DNA from: Caldilineaceae bacterium SB0664_bin_27
GTDB taxonomy: Bacteria > Chloroflexota > Anaerolineae > Caldilineales > Caldilineaceae
Assembly: GCA_009838625.1 (NCBI GenBank)
Contig: VXRG01000008.1
Coordinates: forward strand, 1-52,654
DNA length: 52,654 bases
Reading direction: 5' to 3'
The notes beneath the pieces were generated by a model. The model was not told the DNA's origin. It saw only the letters and a program-made list of their open reading frames with translations, and did not search any database. Position numbers and translations under genes: made by a program. This document shows positions 51,370 through 52,654 of this stretch, in pieces (the first letter of the stretch is position 1; the number at the start of each line of letters is the position of its first letter).

Positions 51370-51684
51370 TCATTCGTTCTCTTCGGGGCGGATGATGACC
51401 ATGTAGCGCATGGGTGCCTGGCTGGTGTTGACGAGGCCGTGCAGCTTGTGCGGGTCGAATACGACCGCTTCGTTGGCGCGCAGTGGATGGCGCTCCCCGT
51501 CGATCTCCAGCGTCCCCTCTCCTTCAATCATATAGAAGGCTTCGAAGCCCCCGTGTTTGTGAGGGGGGTGGGAGCGCTGGCCGGCTTCGACCTCCGAGAT
51601 GTGGACTCGCAAGGGTTCGCCTTCCACGTCGGCGTCGAGAAGGTAGCGGGAAATCCCCTTTTTTTCCATATCGAGAAACTGCAC
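51370..51684 (-). CDS. Small cupin-domain protein
   Basis: The 104-residue single cupin has the metal motif HPPHKHGGFEAFYMIEGEG (His42, His44 and Glu48 most likely) and His82 in FDPHKLHGLVN. Cupins may be isomerases, dioxygenases or sensors. A GTG start follows AAGGAAGTGAACT. It lies downstream of the truncated Gfo/Idh oxidoreductase and is likely cotranscribed with it, hinting at sugar metabolism. It ends in a strong terminator. Confidence 0.88.
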   Translation of the reverse strand: MQFLDMEKKGISRYLLDADVEGEPLRVHISEVEAGQRSHPPHKHGGFEAFYMIEGEGTLEIDGERHPLRANEAVVFDPHKLHGLVNTSQAPMRYMVIIRPEENE

Positions 51685-51752
51685 AGTTCACTTCCTTTCC
51701 GCAAAGTCGGGTATATGCCGCTGCTCGTTGCTGCCTTTACACCAGAGAGTGC

Positions 51753-52654
51753 TTAGCGGCGGGGATAGAATACATCGAGCAGCGGTTCCGTGTCGGTGTA
51801 ATCGTAGCCGTAGGTCTCTTTGAAGCGTTCCTGGATCTGCTCCTCGGCTTTCGAGGGCGAGCGCAAGGGGAAGGCCAGCGGCTGCTTGTTCATGAGCGCA
51901 GACTCGGAGGCGGCCAGGGACATCTCCTGGTCTAGGCGGGCTTCCTGCACGCCGTAGGTCGGTTCGATGTCGTGAAGCACGGCGTTGGCGATGCTCATGA
52001 ACTGGTCGGCCATGTCGACGCCGCGGCCGTTGTTCTCGCCGATACCGAGATGGGCGTATGGGTTCTGCCAAACGATCTCCTGGTCGGGCAGCTCCAGGCT
52101 GATACTTTCAAGGACGTTGCGGCCTTCGACTTCGATGAAAGATCGCTGCGGCTCGTAGGGTACGGCGCTTGCGCCATCCTGATAGGTGTCGGGGTCGGTG
52201 AAGTAGACAGTGTCCTCAACGATGGCGCCGCGAGTTCCGTCGATCTGGGAGATTCCGACCATTTTGCGGCCCAGAGAGCGGGCGTGGATCACATTGGAGT
52301 AGATCATGGTGGCGGCGGCGCCGTTTTCGAACTCCAGAAAGCTGGTGGTGCAGTTTTCCTGGGAATGGTGGCGCTTCATGCGGTCGATGATTGGCACGAC
52401 GTCGGTCACGTGGGTGAGGCCGAGGATTGACTTGGGAGGGCTGCCAGCGAGAAGGCGGAGCATGCTCATTCCGTGATAGCCACCTTCGTGAAAGATGCGG
52501 TAGATGCGACCGACTTCGCCGATGATGCCGGAGTCGATCACCTTGGCTTGGAAACGGGCCATGGGCACGCGGTGGTAGTTTTCCGCCCCTTCCAGCTTGC
52601 CGTTGTTGCGCTCGGCGGCCTCAATCATCATGTCGGTCATGGGGCGGGTGACGG
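51753..52654 (-). CDS. Gfo/Idh/MocA family oxidoreductase, N-terminus cut by window end
   Basis: The frame stays open to the window edge. Upstream of the internal ATG at 52640 the residues read VTRP then MTDMMIEAAERNN, which is the segment following the EKP motif, so the Rossmann NAD domain lies outside the window. The visible part is the C-terminal substrate domain: ENYHRVPMARFQAKVIDSGI, then EGGYHGMSMLRLLAG and NGAAATMIYSNVIHA, and the ERFKETYGYDY tail. At least 300 residues are visible. A cupin follows 68 bases downstream. Confidence 0.88.
   Translation of the reverse strand, partial: VTRPMTDMMIEAAERNNGKLEGAENYHRVPMARFQAKVIDSGIIGEVGRIYRIFHEGGYHGMSMLRLLAGSPPKSILGLTHVTDVVPIIDRMKRHHSQENCTTSFLEFENGAAATMIYSNVIHARSLGRKMVGISQIDGTRGAIVEDTVYFTDPDTYQDGASAVPYEPQRSFIEVEGRNVLESISLELPDQEIVWQNPYAHLGIGENNGRGVDMADQFMSIANAVLHDIEPTYGVQEARLDQEMSLAASESALMNKQPLAFPLRSPSKAEEQIQERFKETYGYDYTDTEPLLDVFYPRR

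Overview
The window is a moderately GC-rich bacterial chromosome segment. It most resembles an environmental Chloroflexota member of the Caldilinea/Anaerolineae type. This is an inference from gene style: a twin-arginine lipoprotein sugar-binding protein, an NfeD/SPFH pair, many sulfatases, phytanoyl-CoA-type dioxygenases, enolase-superfamily enzymes, Gfo/Idh/MocA oxidoreductases and sugar-phosphate-isomerase-like TIM barrels. There is no rRNA, CRISPR array or intact mobile element. Housekeeping markers present are tRNA-Pro(GGG), fmt, hemH, rdgB and prs.

Layout. 0-5.2 kb: a 3'-truncated fibronectin-III secreted protein, tRNA-Pro with its own terminator, fmt with a leaderless-type promoter, a DUF4870-like membrane protein, then an NfeD/SPFH membrane operon. 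5.2-13 kb, minus strand: a large FtsX-type permease, a GH4 glycosidase, ferrochelatase with a cysteine-rich insert, a PhyH-type dioxygenase and a glutaredoxin-thioredoxin reductase fusion. 13.0-14.4 kb: a gene-poor kilobase full of inverted repeats, then a Phd/Xre antitoxin-like gene split by a frameshift at TTTCCCA. 14.5-19.5 kb: a glycan locus with a beta-propeller glycosidase-like protein, a PL26/YetA-like lyase and a divergent sulfatase. 19.5-21.7 kb: a remnant of an AlbA_2/RecG-like regulator, a LOG-family protein, a HEAT/zinc-ribbon protein and a mazEF pair.

22-34.5 kb is a long plus-strand catabolic region: a cyclase-family hydrolase, a sugar ABC importer (binding protein and two permeases, no ATPase), a second FtsX-type permease, two TIM-barrel isomerases flanking a Gfo/Idh oxidoreductase and an SDR, and an adenosine-deaminase-family protein. 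34.6-43 kb: an ABM monooxygenase, two tandem gamma-glutamyltransferase-family proteins, a sulfatase, a second PhyH dioxygenase, an enolase-superfamily sugar-acid dehydratase and an RraA-like aldolase. 43-46 kb: two tandem 118-residue membrane proteins, rdgB and prs. 46-52.6 kb: a dipeptide-type ABC permease and ATPase without their partners, an 898-residue protein that may be a new carbohydrate-active enzyme, a cupin, and a Gfo/Idh oxidoreductase truncated by the window end.

Taken together, the accessory genes suggest import of small sulfated or oxidised glycan pieces followed by cytoplasmic desulfation, oxidation/epimerisation, dehydration and aldol cleavage. Neither sulfatase nor either gamma-glutamyltransferase-like protein has a visible signal peptide. 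The strongest candidates for something undescribed are the sulfatase-PhyH-dehydratase-RraA operon, the tandem non-secreted gamma-glutamyltransferase-like genes, the orphan FtsX giants, the 898-residue protein and the frameshift-split antitoxin.
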